From: Sanguinoderma infundibulare
Taxonomy: Eukaryota > Basidiomycota > Agaricomycetes > Polyporales > Polyporaceae
DNA length: 64,000 bases
Assembly (NCBI GenBank): GCA_032821775.1
Contig: JAVLRN010000011.1
Coordinates: forward strand, 1,798,001 to 1,862,000
Direction: 5' to 3'
Part shown: positions 35,464 to 47,150 of the stretch, piece by piece
How positions within the stretch are numbered: position 1 is the first letter of the stretch
Layout: every line of letters starts with the position of its first letter
Program-made: the position numbers and the translations under genes
Notes under the pieces: model-generated
Told to the model about the DNA's origin: nothing
Database searches by the model: none
Seen by the model: only the letters and a program-made list of their open reading frames with translations

Positions 35464-36798
35464 ATGACCCCCACTCTACTCACGCTCAACTACGACGTCC
35501 TTGCGGACATTCTCGGTCGAATCTCGTCGCACGACGCCGCGCAACTTGCTCTGACTTCTCGCTGTGCTTACGCCGTCGCCCTTCCTCGCTTCTTGTCCGA
35601 TGTCTCCCTGGGTGGTCTTTACCACAAGACAAGCAGCACTGCCGTCTCCCAATTGACCGACTTCTGCGACTTCGTCCTCGCCCCCGCGCCCAGCTGGCAC
35701 GGTCCCCCATCAGCTCGCCTCGATGGCCTCCGCACTCTGGAGGTGATGCGCGACGCCGTCCGTGTCAGGAAGGATGGCATGTGGACGACCGACCCCTCCG
35801 CCGTTGCATTGCTCTCATCTGTCATCGGTCGTGCCCAAAACCTGCAGAAGCTCACCCTGTGGGGTTCTGAGGCCCTCTTCAAGGCTTATCCCGACTTCGG
35901 CCATGGAAGTAGTGCCTCCATCCACACTCTTGTCCTCGGCGGCGACGTCGCACCCCTTCCGGCACTCGCTCGCGCCTTCCCCAACGTCCGCGAGCTTATT
36001 TTCGTTGGCGGGGGGGCGTGTGTGCCAGAGTGGGCCTATGCCTCCCCCTCCGTGGACCCCCAGGCTCTCAGCACGTGGCGTCAGTCTGTCGAATACATCG
36101 ATACCGGTTTTCCGGTCCTCCCCCTCGCTGTCCCCGCACGTCGCGTGCACCTCCGAACCCCCATCGTGTCAGACCTCGATGCACTCCACTGCGCACGGGA
36201 GTTCCTCGGAAGGACGCGTCCGGTCGTCTTGTCAGCCGCGGTGAGCTCGTATGCTTCCCCGGAGGAGATCAGAGCGGTTCTGGAGCTCGCCGCACCAGAT
36301 CTGAGGTATTTGGACCTGGTTGGTGATAGATGCGAGAACGTCAAGGATGGTACCGAGTGGATTCAGGTATGTCTCGCTCCCCCGAATTACATGGGCACGC
36401 AAACGTGGCCTCACCGTGCATTTGTCGTGTAGATGCGCGTTGCGTATGCCCTGTCCCTACTCCCGGATCTCTCCCTCCTCGGGGTTTCACTTTCGGTCAC
36501 ATCCGCCTTGGTCTCCGCGCTAGACACGGGGAAGCCTCGAGTGAGTGTGCCGGAGCTCACACCTTCGGACCGACCGCTTGACCTCACCGCGCTCGCACAT
36601 ACCGTCGCGGAGAGCGCACCATCCCTGCGGTTCGTTGCGATCGACCTATCTGCTGCGAAGGGGTCCACCCCGGCCGAGCGCGCTTGGTTCCGTGTGTATA
36701 GGACCACTAACAGTCCTTTGCGGCAAGTCGTACGGGTTGGCGAGCAGGAGGGGAGGGCGCTGGTAGAGAAGATGACGGGCTTCAACCGGTACGACTGA
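35464..36798 (+). CDS. F-box protein
   Basis: Two exons, 35464-36366 and 36433-36798, give 422 aa. The F-box lies at the very N terminus: LNYDVLADILGRISSHDAAQLALTSR, a run of 26 residues here split as LNYDVLADILGRI and SSHDAAQLALTSR, followed by AVALPRFLSDVSL. The rest has the spaced hydrophobic pattern of degenerate leucine-rich repeats (NLQKLTLWG, SIHTLVLGG, NVRELIFVGG, LRYLDLVGD). F-box proteins bind SKP1 and deliver targets to SCF ubiquitin ligases. Agaricomycetes have hundreds of such genes. The target is unknown. The start at 35464 was chosen because the F-box normally begins within a few residues of the start; an upstream in-frame ATG would add 131 residues of noise. Confidence 0.85.
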
Positions 36799-37285
36799 AC
36801 GTTCTCGATGGTGAGTTCCTTGGTCGCCTTCTGTACAGGACGGTTCTGATCGACCGTAATTTAGCCCATTCGCGAGACATCTCTTTCCGTCCCATAATAG
36901 ACTATAGACCATAGACTGTCGTATTAGGAAGACAGACTGATTAGACCGCATCCTTCCTTCATCGCGAGCTCATACCTAACGTCGATTGCACCATGCGCAC
37001 AACTACGACATACATATACACCTACCGAAGATATCCTTTTGATTTTACCCTTTGACTCCCATCGTTTTGGCTCGATCGCTTCACGTTGGACTTGGATACC
37101 TACACATGCTCACATTCGTATGGTTCCAGCCTCTTGTGGAGTTGGGTCGAGTTCGCTACTGTATTTGGTTTGTATTTTGGTCATGGTAATACACTGTAGA
37201 ATGCGCCGGTATCCATGGGGATGACTTTGGTCCCGTCCTAATGATACACCTACAACATACTTCGTTACGACGGCGCGCTGGAAAT
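36799..37285. other. Spacer between convergent genes
   Basis: AT-richer than the flanking coding DNA, as expected for two facing 3' ends. No specific terminator motif is claimed. Confidence 0.5.
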
Positions 37286-38400
37286 TCAGTACCCGAACTT
37301 CTTCTCTGGGCTTGCCTCCCCCACGGCGGCCGCGAATTGTCGCAAGAGTCCGTCCTTCATCGCGCCTTGATCGGACGTTACGCTGATCTGCGCGTTCAAC
37401 GAAGTGAGTACTGGAACCTGACATCGGTGTGCGGGGAACGCACCATATCGAAACCTTCCTTTGCCCGGATAGCGGCCTGCGCGCCATTTGAGCAGTAAAT
37501 CGCGCTGGCAGAGCACATGAACGGTCGCGGACTACCTATTAGAGTGGGCAGAAGCTACACACCACTTCTTGCCTTTGGCATGTGCGACCGCAAGGATGTG
37601 TTGGATCATCTTCTCTACCTCCGGGTGCGGGTCCGGCGAGGGCGTCGGGAACCCGTGTGAGAGCGAGAGGTCGTACGGACCGATGAATACGCCATCTGCA
37701 GACTAGGTTAGCTTTCCCCGGCCGCCCACCCCCTCCACTGCCGGAATGGATGGGGAGGACACTTGCCGATGCCGTCGACCGACAGGATCTCGTCAAGGTT
37801 CGTGTACCCATCTTGTGTCTCGATTTGGACGAGGACCACGATGGAACCGTTCGCGCGCTGGAGGTAGTCCTTCGCGGACACGCCGGGGCCCCACGCGAGC
37901 TGCGTGAACGGGTTCCCGAACCCCCGCACGCCCTGTGGCGGGAAGCGCGCGGCGGAGGCGATGGACGCCGCCTGCGCACGGTTCGACACCTGCACAATCG
38001 ATACCGCCATCGCTCAGCCCCACGCGCGACTGCACAACATAAGAGGGCAGAGCAAGACGCGCACCATAGGAACCAGCACGCCGCGCGCCCCCTGGTCGAG
38101 CGCGTACTTGATCTGCCAGTTGACGCTGCCGTCGGCGCACGCGCCCGTGGCGGGGATGCGGACGATCGTGCTTGGGGCGTCGGGCCCGAGGCCGGCGATC
38201 GCGTGCGCGGTTTCGCCTGCGCCGGGGTGGAGGGAGGTCATGCCGTGCTCGCAATCGATGACGACCCAGGAGAGGTGCGGCGAGGCGGAGACGACTGCGC
38301 GCGCGTTGAGCGCGCCGGGGAGGGTGAGCCACGCGCCGAAGGCGGGCTTGGAGGCGCGGAGGGCGTGGAGGAGGGGATGAGCGAGCGGAGCACCGGCCAT
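37286..38400 (-). CDS. HpcH/HpaI family aldolase
   Basis: Five exons leftward: 38065-38400, 37767-37989, 37563-37695, 37444-37504, 37286-37387; 284 aa, the usual length. Family blocks in order: FGAWLTLPG, WVVIDCEHG, STIVRIPATG, ALDQGARGVLVPMV, QAASIASAARFPPQGVRG, IVVLVQIET with the metal-binding Glu, and DGVFIGPYDLSLS with the metal-binding Asp. These class II pyruvate aldolases split or form 2-keto-3-deoxy and 4-hydroxy-2-oxo acids in breakdown of aromatic or sugar acids. The exact substrate is not readable. No signal peptide, so cytosolic. Intron 2 (37696-37766) starts GCAAGT. It is needed to join VDGI to DGVFIGPYD, so it is a real GC-AG intron. Confidence 0.92.
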
Positions 38401-39928
38401 TGCAGTGTAGGTAGGAGCGGGGTGGGTGCTGGGGAGCTGGTGGTGACTGTGGAAGGTGAGTCGAGCTCCCTGAGGACGACTCGACTTAGGAGATGGTGAG
38501 AGAAGATCGGTTACGGAAGGGATCAGAGGTGGGAAGCGTTGCGGGAGGCCGCGAGCCCATATTCGTTGAGTGAGCTAGAGCATGAGGTCGTTCGATGGGG
38601 TCACCGGATGGTTTTGGACTGTCGACGCGGTCCGGTTCCAAGCTGCCTGGAGTTCTCCGCTGTTCGAGGAATTTATTAAAAAAGGTGTGAACCTACTCGA
38701 AAATATCCGCGGCACGTCACAGCGACCGTTCTGAACCATGCATCTCGTCGAAAGCGAGTCGAAAGTCGACGGCGTCGAGCTCGTCCGATCTGAGGGCCTG
38801 AGCGCATGTGCTTACAGTGCATTCCGATACTATTGCCATTGACGATGGCACTCAAACTACGGGAGCCCTTGAAGCTTCCAAGCCCTTGAAGCTTCCGAGA
38901 TTAAACCCGACGGAGGATTCTCCGTGAGCAGGATTTGGCCGACTCGGAGATGCATATGGATGCAGTCTGGACGAGGAATGAAGCGATCCTGACGCACTGT
39001 CCAAAGCACCACAGAATGAGTTAGGAATAAGCGAAAGCAAAGCACGGTGATATGCGTTGAACGCGAGACTTGTTACATTGAGCCGTCATTGTGGATGTGT
39101 AGAGAGCGACGACAGGACTCCGCTGGGACTCAGAAGCAGCGGCCACTGTCCCGCCGCTTGCATTCAAAGTCCGCCCAAGTTCGTTGCCTCGGAAAGCTGC
39201 ATGATCCTGCCTTTCGTCGAATACCTCCTCTACTGTGATCCCTGGCACGACGGGTCTAGCGACTTCTCGGTCTAGCAAGATGGCCCAGGCGGAGGACCGA
39301 GAATGGCTGTTCGAGATGTCCGTTCAAACCGTCAACGTTGCGCGTCCCACCCTGCAGCGTCGTCGATAAGTAAGCACAGTCTTTCACCGGTCCTTCGGAC
39401 GCCATGGTTCTCTCGGACAGCCGGCTTTTATACCCGTCCCGTCAATCCTATCGCTTCTAATCGTAATCGTGCATACAGGTCGGACACTCGCCGAGCAACT
39501 AACATACCCTGGAATCATCCCAAACCCACAGCTCGGGATCGCGAGGAGAATCCGAAAACCTGTCCGATGGACTGGTGGAATAATGTACAGTAATATGCCG
39601 GTCCTCGGGCCACCGAAGTTATGTTGAGCTGTCTAAGCTCTCCCTTGCTCTCGGTAAGTCCTCATCGCGATGTGTCGGCGAGAAAGCAACTGATGCATTG
39701 GTAGACTCAAACCAGTCGACCAGGACACGCGTGCACCTGCCTTTTGGGGGGAGCGTAGAGCGAAAGGCAAGTGGCGTCCCTAACGACTGGTCAAACTGGA
39801 GAGGATTTTGGCAGGAGACTTGAATCGGCATCACCGAATCTGCTGGGGTCGAGCTTAATGAATTGGTATCATCTGAACATGTAAGTATCATATCGTGTAC
39901 GGCACCGCGCAATGACTTAGACATTGAA
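38401..39928. other. Divergent intergenic region
   Basis: Between the start of the aldolase gene and the promoter of esterase copy C. Short frames only. A 15-nt tandem duplication (agcccttgaagcttcc) occurs near 38864-38898. Confidence 0.45.
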
Positions 39929-39946
39929 CCAATCGTAGTATAAATA
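39929..39946 (+). promoter_or_regulatory. CCAAT and TATA elements of esterase copy C
   Basis: CCAAT at 39929-39933 is followed by TATAAATA at 39939-39946, about 115 nt before the ATG at 40061. This is one of the few textbook core promoters in the window. Confidence 0.55.
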
Positions 39947-40060
39947 AGTATAAGCGAGTTTTACGACACGGGAACCCATCCTGCACGTCCCTCTTAAGGA
40001 CACAGAGCTCAACATCTCAATTGCGCCCTGCTGTCGTTCCAGACACCTGTTCTGTGTCTC

Positions 40061-41527
40061 ATGACCTTCAATCCCGAATATCTGGCTGCGTTGGCAGAGC
40101 TACAACGTCTGGCAGCAGCCTCAGAGCAGAAATTCCTGTTGGAGAGCTCTCCATTGGAATCCATGCGAGAGCATATGCGACGCTATGGAGAACAGATGCA
40201 GGAATATCATAGGAGCACTCTACCTCCTGGACCGTCTTTGGGTCATCAAGAACCTGATCATTTCGCTCTAACCATCGACTTATTCATCCATCCAGAGTCC
40301 TCCTATATCGTCGAAGAAAAGTTCATCCCAGTGGATGGAGGCCAGATCCGACTGCGGATCGTCATACCGACCGCAGACGACAAAGAGAAGAATTTTCCTG
40401 CCCAAGTGTGGTTCCACGGAGGAGGTATTGCGTCATGCAACTAATCTCGCGCGCACGTTCGCCGCTGATCCGCCAGAACATGTTAGGTTTCGCAGCTGGT
40501 GACATAGAGCTGGACGACTACCAGCTTCGAAAGATCTCCGTCGAGCTGCAAATCGTCACCATCAACGTTGACTACAGGTGTGTCATCTCGAGTCTGAGTC
40601 TGCAATTGCCTATGTGCATAGGTGATATGATGCTCACACGCGATCATTCGCGCAGGCTCGCACCAGAGCACCCTTTCCCGGCGGGTGTGAATGACTCGTT
40701 GACAGCGCTGAAATGGGTACGTTCAGCTCGGCTTGAAACCGTGTTGACAGGCAGTGACTCGTGTTTTATTGCCTGTCCATTGAAGACCGTAGAGAACGCT
40801 GCATCGATTCGTGTTGACCTGTCGAAAGGCTTGGTCGTCGGTGGCGACTCGGCGGGGGGGAACCTCGCCGTGTCGTTAGGACATCTCGCTCGCGACGATC
40901 CGTTCTTCGAGGGTCGCCCGGTGACTGGCATGCTTCTTCGGGAGCCTTCGACTATTCATCCAGATGCTTATCCAGACGAGTGCGTACTTTTCGCTGATCT
41001 CTAACAGACCCGCGTCCGGCTGAAGATTATGATGCTAGGTACAAAGCAGAGTTGCTGTCCTACGAGGAGCATCAATCCACCCCCACGCTCACTAAGCAGG
41101 GATTGATAGGAGTGCGGGGTCAGTGATTGCATGCAGCCAAATCCTCTCCCTTCGTGTTGCTCACCGAAGTGCCTTGACAAGCGTACCTCAAGGCTCCGGT
41201 GACCGACCCTCGCTACTCCTCGCTCCTTTTCCCTTCGCACGCAGGGCTCGCGCCCGCATTCATCCAGTATAACGAGTGCGACCCGCTTCGCGACGACGGA
41301 CGCGTTATGGAGAAGGCCATCCTCCAGACCGGCGGCAAAGTGAAATCTGTGCTGTACGTCTGCAGTGCAGTGTTGTGCTTGAACTTGGCGAATACTCAAT
41401 GGCGTCCTGCAGCTATCCTGGCGTGCCGCACGCGTTTTATTACCAGACGCCAGGTATCTTGCTCGCGCAGAAGGCATGGCGCGACACGGAACAAGGGCTC
41501 AAGTGGCTGTTGTCAGGCGCGCTTTGA
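40061..41527 (+). CDS. Alpha/beta-hydrolase, HSL-type esterase (copy C)
   Basis: Seven exons: 40061-40424, 40487-40577, 40656-40716, 40786-40979, 41039-41118, 41182-41353, 41413-41527; 358 aa. All catalytic parts are present: HGGG across intron 1, LAPEHPFP, the Ser in VGGDSAGGN, the Asp in NECDPLRDDGR and the His in YPGVPHAFYY (usually HGFYY; here Ala replaces Gly). Exons 2, 3, 4, 5 and 7 have exactly the lengths of those in copy A at 19002-20523, so the two are close paralogues although 20 kb apart and on opposite strands. Expected activity is hydrolysis of short acyl esters; the N terminus is helical and lacks a signal peptide. Splice sites near 41118 and 41182 were chosen by that comparison. 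Confidence 0.9.
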
Positions 41528-41761
41528 GAACTGGTGGCCCGTGCGGTTACAGGCTTGTGCCCGCAGCGTGCCCGGGATCAGGAACCCCAATACCTCCCGT
41601 TTCAGTGGTATGGATGACTACAAGCTTTGCTTGAGATACAGTTATACAGTATATCAGACCACTCCTGAGCTCGCAATGTAACTATAGAATACGCTCCACT
41701 CAATACTTGATCGCATTCAAATATGAAGTCCAAGAACGTCCAATGTTTTCGGTACTGGCAG

Positions 41762-43460
41762 TTATTCCCTCTCGGCAGAGAACCTTGGTATTTGCTCCAC
41801 CTCTTCAGCTGATCGACCATAATCGGTGAGGGGAATTTCCAAACATCCGAATGCAATGGAGGACTGCTTGGAAAAGTCGGGGATGCTCATACCGGACTGG
41901 CGAGCCGCCGTTTTGCGAATGTTGAGGAGGACACGAGTGCAAAGAGTGCCATGCACTACGCGCAAGGGCCTGAGACGTGAGAACAGCATGTCAGCGCATA
42001 TACGCAACGGCCATAATGCATAACGACCCCGCCGCACATTTGGAACATAATAGCAAACCCTTGCTGTGCACGTTGTCAATCAAGAACAGGAACCCCGGAA
42101 GAGAAAAAAATGTACCGGAGCGAGCACCATAGTCAAGACATTGATGATAGTCATCGCTGGAGAACGGGAGGTATCAGATACGAATGTCAATAGACTTTAG
42201 GTTGAACATACCGAGTGTTATAGCAAAGAATATTGTTCCTGCCAAGTGTCTATGAATCAATGTTTCAATTGGAGACATTGCTTGGTACTCACCGTCGCGG
42301 TACATCGTGCGGAGAAGGGGCCCTCTAGTCCCGCTGGATCCTAAAGATCGTACCAAGGTAAGTAGTGGATGCGCATAGCAAGGCAATTTGTGCAGCGTAC
42401 CATGAGTGTTACGTTCTCGACTCTTCAACACTGTGAGTACAATGACCTCTAAAGACTCCGGTTTTCAACATACATCGCAAGGTTTCGCCGACTACAAGAA
42501 CGTACCGATTTCCACACCCATAAGTGTAACAACCGCACGCCACGCATCCCGGCCACGAATACATGGGATGCATCCCGCAATCTCTAGAGCATATGGCGAG
42601 GGACCTGCAGTGGAAGCTGTGCTTAATATGAGAGGAGTCGGGAGGCAACTGGGAGTGCTCACACAAGTCTTGCGATACAGTACGGTAGAGAACGAAAATC
42701 GAGAGGGGCTAAAGTCAAATCGGTCAATCAGTCACGACTGAGTACTGAATCCTGAGTCCTGAGAACAGAAAGAGGTTTTCTACGTACTGCCACAGCGATC
42801 ACTATCCCAATATTTAACAATATGATATATCGATTGAAGTGCCAGAGCGCCACTGTCCTGATAAGTAGAATTACTATTCATAGGTGACTGTGCTGTTAAC
42901 GATTGTGATTTCCAGTCTCAAAGTGAATTTGGTACTTACTTTCCGCGGCCCAAGTTCCCATGCCGTACAGGTCTGCAACCGGCTCAGTGTGTATAGCTGC
43001 TTTGTAGAAGCGGCTATACGTACACGAAAGTATTTGGTATTCTATCCTACAATACTTAGGGAAGACAACAGATCAGCGAAAGGAATGGCTAATGCGACGG
43101 GAGTGCACAAACCTGGTGATTGGTCGCGCCCAAGGATACTGGAAGAGAATGTCAGCACGCAACGAACAGTAGGCAACTTAGTGGTAATGTCGAACATGCA
43201 ACCGCAAGGGACGCGTCAAATAGAGGGACGTATCTAGTGATCAAGAAGATGAACTTCATTAAGCTAGTCGGCGACAGCCGCCAGAGCTCGACCTGGGTTC
43301 AAAAGTCAGGGCGGCGGAAATTGCCATTGCAGCAACATGAACTTCAACCTCGTCTGGTAGCGTCTCTAATATTTCGAGGACCTGGCAAAACGAACCTCGC
43401 CAACGTTAGAAGGGGTCTGTTAGAGGGCGGGATCACATACCATGAACGTTAGTGATGCCA
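41762..43460 (-). CDS. DUF6533-like multi-span membrane protein, copy 1 (5' end unresolved)
   Basis: Read leftward, many short exons carry the hallmarks of the DUF6533 family. VASLTFM (exon 43441-43460) splices to VLEILETLPDE, then VELWRLSPTSLMKFIFLITRYVP. Later come LSRLQTCTAWELGPRK, a membrane exon FNRYIILLNIGIVIAVA, AGPSPYALEIAGCIPCIRG with VVTLMGVEI, and GTRGPLLRTMYRDG. A short helix GTIFFAITL is followed by the last exon (41762-41969), with VVHGTLCTRVLLNIRKTA. The start codon and the first exon with helix 1 could not be fixed, and some internal joins are uncertain, so partial decay is possible. The family is agaricomycete-typical, with about seven helices and no established function. Confidence 0.65.
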
Positions 43461-43983
43461 CTGAACGTTACGTCAGCGTCAAGAGTACGACCCACTGCTA
43501 AGTAACGAGAGTGGCCTACTTACCTGCCGAAAACTACACAAGCTCAGGTTTCAACATTAATCATGAACCAGCAAGTTGAGCAACGTATCTTCGGTGCATT
43601 GGATCGACGTACTACTTCAACAAGCTGAGATGCGGTGTCCTCTGGAAGGTTCATGACGGGGGATTGCAGGCGGTACTAGGGAGATGAGGGATGCTCGCGT
43701 GGCCTTAAGTGGGCTGGGGAACCTGGTGCCGTGCCACGTAACCCATGGGGAGTGATACCATGTATCAGTAGCAGAGACAGCGGTCTGAAGTGCGACAGCT
43801 GGTAAATAAGTTACCCCATGTTCAACCAACCCGAGTCGGAGTGGATCAAATCTCGACGGGCACGGACATCACCAACGGCACGTCAAATGAGGCTTGCTGG
43901 CTCTCCGCCCGTGACCGCTGACGAAAACACAGGATATCGGCGTGCCGTGCATTCTAGAGGAGGATACCATACATCAATCAGGA
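43461..43983. other. Spacer, possible first exon of the DUF6533-like gene
   Basis: The missing first exon of the leftward DUF6533-like gene should lie here, near 43490-43570, where a GTAAGT-type donor exists, but no ATG joins it in phase. The right part is the 3' side of PXR1. Confidence 0.4.
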
Positions 43984-45714
43984 TCATGGGTCGGTGCTAA
44001 GTTTTTCCTTGCTCTTCGTCTTCCTCTCCTTGCTCTGCAGGTCAGATGAGTTGTCGCGGTCCGCAACAGCGGCTGAAACACTCGCCTGCGCCTCGCCCTC
44101 CCTCCGTCGCCGCCGCTCTTTCTTCCGTCGTTTGCGGTCGGCCTTCTCGTCTGCGCTGCTTTCCATCTCCTCCGATGGTTTCTCCTTCTCCCTTCTGCTC
44201 TTATTCTCTTTCTTTCGCTCCTTGTCCTTCTTGTCCTTGCTCTTCTTCTGCGGCTGCTCGACGTCCTCCCTGACCTTGGCTTCTTGCTCCGAGACGACCG
44301 CCGTCGAGCACGCCACGGTCGCAGACGTGAACATCGACCCAAACGATGATCGCATCCCGCTTCCGATCCCACCGATCCCTCTGCGCTCCTCGGCCTCCTG
44401 CATGACCTCCATTCGCAATCTGGACGCGCCCAAGCCAATCCGCGGTCGTTCGTCATAGTCGTCCGCCTCCTCTGAGGCCGGGGTGCTCGGCGAGGTCGAC
44501 AGCTGGCTCTTCGCAGCGAGTTTCTCCTTGAAGTAGTCCATGACGCTCTTGCTGGAGACGGTCAGCTCTTGCAGCTTGATCTCCTCCGCCGGCGTCGCGG
44601 CGCCGGACCGCGAGCTCGAGCTCGTGCTTGGACCGGCCTCAAAGGGGGTGGGAGGGTAAGGCGTTGGTAGAGAGGACGGCGTGGCAGGTGTGGCGGATCC
44701 GGAGTCCGCAATACCAAGGATTTCGGCCATAGCGGAGGTAGAGGCGGATGCACGGCTTTTGGCGGCCATGTGCCGTGCACGGAAGGCCGCGCGAGGACTA
44801 TAGAGATGTTCAGGTCAGCTTGAGGACGAAAAGACCAAACGCGATCGACGTTGTAGAAGCAGAGCATGTAGAGATGTACGCATATAGACAGCCCGAGAAA
44901 TGCAGACGCAAGTGTAGGAGACGTCGTGCCAAGGAACAACTACTCACTGCCTGAACGGGCCTACAGATCGACTTGCAGGGAGGGTGGAAAGGGTAGACGT
45001 CTCGATCTCGAGTGGAGGTGATACCGCGTCCGTTTCAGCGTCGTCTTTGTTGCCTTTCGTCATCTCCTTTCTTCTGCTGTCCTCCGACTCATCCTCAGGC
45101 GACTTGCTCTTCTTATGTTTCTTCTTCTTCCTCTCGCTCTCTTCGTCATCCCCGTCCTTCTTCCGCTTCTTCTTCGTTCTCTTCTCCTCAACCGCGCCAA
45201 CCTCATCTTTACTCTCCACACCAGGCGTTGTGTTGCTTTCGGCGTCCACGGTCGTCATAGGCGCACCCTTCGTGAATCCGTCGATCTTCATCGAGACCTC
45301 CTCCACCTCCCCACCGCCGTTCGCCGCGTTCAGCCTCCGCAGGAGGCTCTCAAAGTCCTTGTTCTGCTTCCATGCTATTCCTTCCGCGTTGTTCTTGTGA
45401 TCCGCTCCTATCCCGAGCATGTCGAGCTTCTGGTGTACGGAAAGGGCCTTCGTGCGCCCTTCGCCCGACACGCCGAGGCCGCCCGAGGGATCCCAGCCGA
45501 ACTTCGCCAGGTAAGCCGCGCCAAACTTGTTTGCATCTGAAATGCGCGTGGTGTAAGTGCACTCGTCCTAAACGTGATGGAATGTAGGGGAGGAGGAAAG
45601 GTAGAAAGAACCGGGCGAGAGAACTGGTAAGGCAGAGATCCCACCATTTGCCCATGCGAGATTGCGCGGATCGTTCGGAATGCGCTGCTTTGTTTTGCGA
45701 CCAGAAAGACCCAT
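43984..45714 (-). CDS. PXR1: G-patch nucleolar protein, PXR1/PINX1 family
   Basis: Three exons leftward: 45645-45714, 44948-45536, 43984-44797; 490 aa. The start MGLSGRKTKQRIPNDPRNLAW is split by the first intron and matches the family's conserved opening (MGL, then basic residues, then D-xN-xxW). The G-patch follows: KFGAAYLAKFGWDPSGGLG, then EGRTKALSVHQKLDMLGIG and IAWKQNKDFESLLRRLN. The rest is Lys/Glu-rich with two KKKK-rich runs, as expected of a nucleolar protein. PXR1 stimulates the DEAH helicase PRP43 in rRNA maturation, and PINX1 also restrains telomerase. The C-terminal third (EIKLQELTVSSKSVMDYFKEKLAAK) contains the short conserved motif seen near the end of PXR1 proteins. Cell location: nucleolus. 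Confidence 0.92.
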
Positions 45715-46183
45715 GAATCCCAGCTACTCCAGAGCAGAGAGCGAAAGAGGTGGGAAGGAGCGATGGTCTCGTTCAGCTCGACGATCGCGCCGCTCAGCCT
45801 GCCTCGGCTCGGAATTTTCGTGACAGAGATCGGCGTGACATTCCATGACATGGTGTGTGACGCAGTTTCTCAAGCTCGAATCGACCTCGCTTCGAAGTTC
45901 TCTTGTAGTTGCCGCCATCTTTCCGCTGCCGTCCTGCACTACGACATCTATTTGGTAAGGCAAATGCATCCTTTTACTGCACCAGGCAGCCGTCTTTCAA
46001 GCTTTCAGCGACTCGTCAATGATGGCAGAGCCTAATTTGACTTTGGTAATTCCCCGTGAAGTTCTTCGAGCGCGCGACGACTCACTTTTCTCGAGCCCCC
46101 TCAATTCCCCTCTCTTCCCCTGATACCAGGCTATCTTCGATCCTCAAGTAACTGGGGCCTCCGCGCCTATTACTCGGAGTGTT
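45715..46183. other. Divergent promoter region, PXR1 and mini-cupin
   Basis: Between outward-facing start codons. No clear motif or extra gene. Confidence 0.45.
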
Positions 46184-46679
46184 ATGATCTCCATCACTGA
46201 ACACGATGCCGAGCAGCAAGTGCGCTCGTGGGGGTTTTCGACCGTCTACACGTGGACGGACGGACCGTGAGTACTCATCGTATGCGATCCCTTTGGAACG
46301 TGAAGTGGTCGACACATCATGCACGTCAATGCGGCCCCACCCCCGCCTTCTCTCGTGCGACGTGCGCGCGAAGCCGCACGGGGCCCATTGCGTGGAAGAC
46401 CTGAGCACCGCACCTAAAAAGCCTCGAGCTAAAACTTTCGTAACCTACGGTTGGCTAATCACTTTGGTGTTCTGCAGGAATGCGCATTACCCGCCCCACC
46501 GCCACGGCGGGTTGACGACGCATCTCATCCTCTCTGGGAAGTTCACTGTATGTTATCCAGAGGACGACCCAGGCAAAAAGGAAACATTCGGTCCGGGCAC
46601 CCGCATTGACGTCCCCGCGGGAAAGGCGCACGAAGTTTGGATGGGGAAGGAGGGTTGCAAGTACGTGATTGGAGAATGA
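46184..46679 (+). CDS. Small single-domain cupin
   Basis: Exons 46184-46266 and 46478-46679 give 94 aa. The first exon ends YTWTDGP and the second starts NAHYPPHRHGGLTTHLILSG, followed by FGPGTRIDVPAGKAHEVWMG. These are the two cupin motifs: His-x-His in HRHGG with a Glu/Thr position after it, and the PAGKAHE motif with the last His. That suffices for a metal-binding double-stranded beta-helix. The domain is minimal and complete. The intron of 211 nt is long for this window, but it keeps phase and has GTGAGT and TGCAG ends. Possible roles include dioxygenase, isomerase or storage; the substrate is unknown. Confidence 0.82.
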
Positions 46680-47150
46680 GCCAGATACTGGGCTCCGTTG
46701 ATACGGAGCTCGATGTGAAGATGAAGATTATACGTCCTAGAGGATGCCGTACGTGTTTAATCGACGCTCCGGTTTCTCCGCTGTGGATCCGTTCGGCTTA
46801 TTTTCTGGTGACGGGCAGGCGCTTGCGTAGGTTATGCTGGTCTGGAAAGCTATCGCCGTTCGAGGATGCCCCGGCTGTGAAGGATCGTTCTCAAGAGAAT
46901 GTGCGGCATTATGTTTTCCCCCACCCGCGCCGAAGCCTCGAAGCCATCATCTTCTTTTCATCTACCCTCCACCTATCACGGCCGAGTTCCGCACACCGCT
47001 AGCGCTCTCGATTTGAGACAAGGTGCTGGCATTACGCAAATCCAACCCGTACAGGAAAGCATACCTCCACGAACGACAAGGTACCCTCTCTCCAGATCCT
47101 CACGAGACCAATGACCGAGACCCAATCTGCCAGCCGAAACGACGTACGGA
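46680..47150. other. Spacer between convergent genes
   Basis: No supported feature between the mini-cupin and the single-pass membrane protein. Confidence 0.45.
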
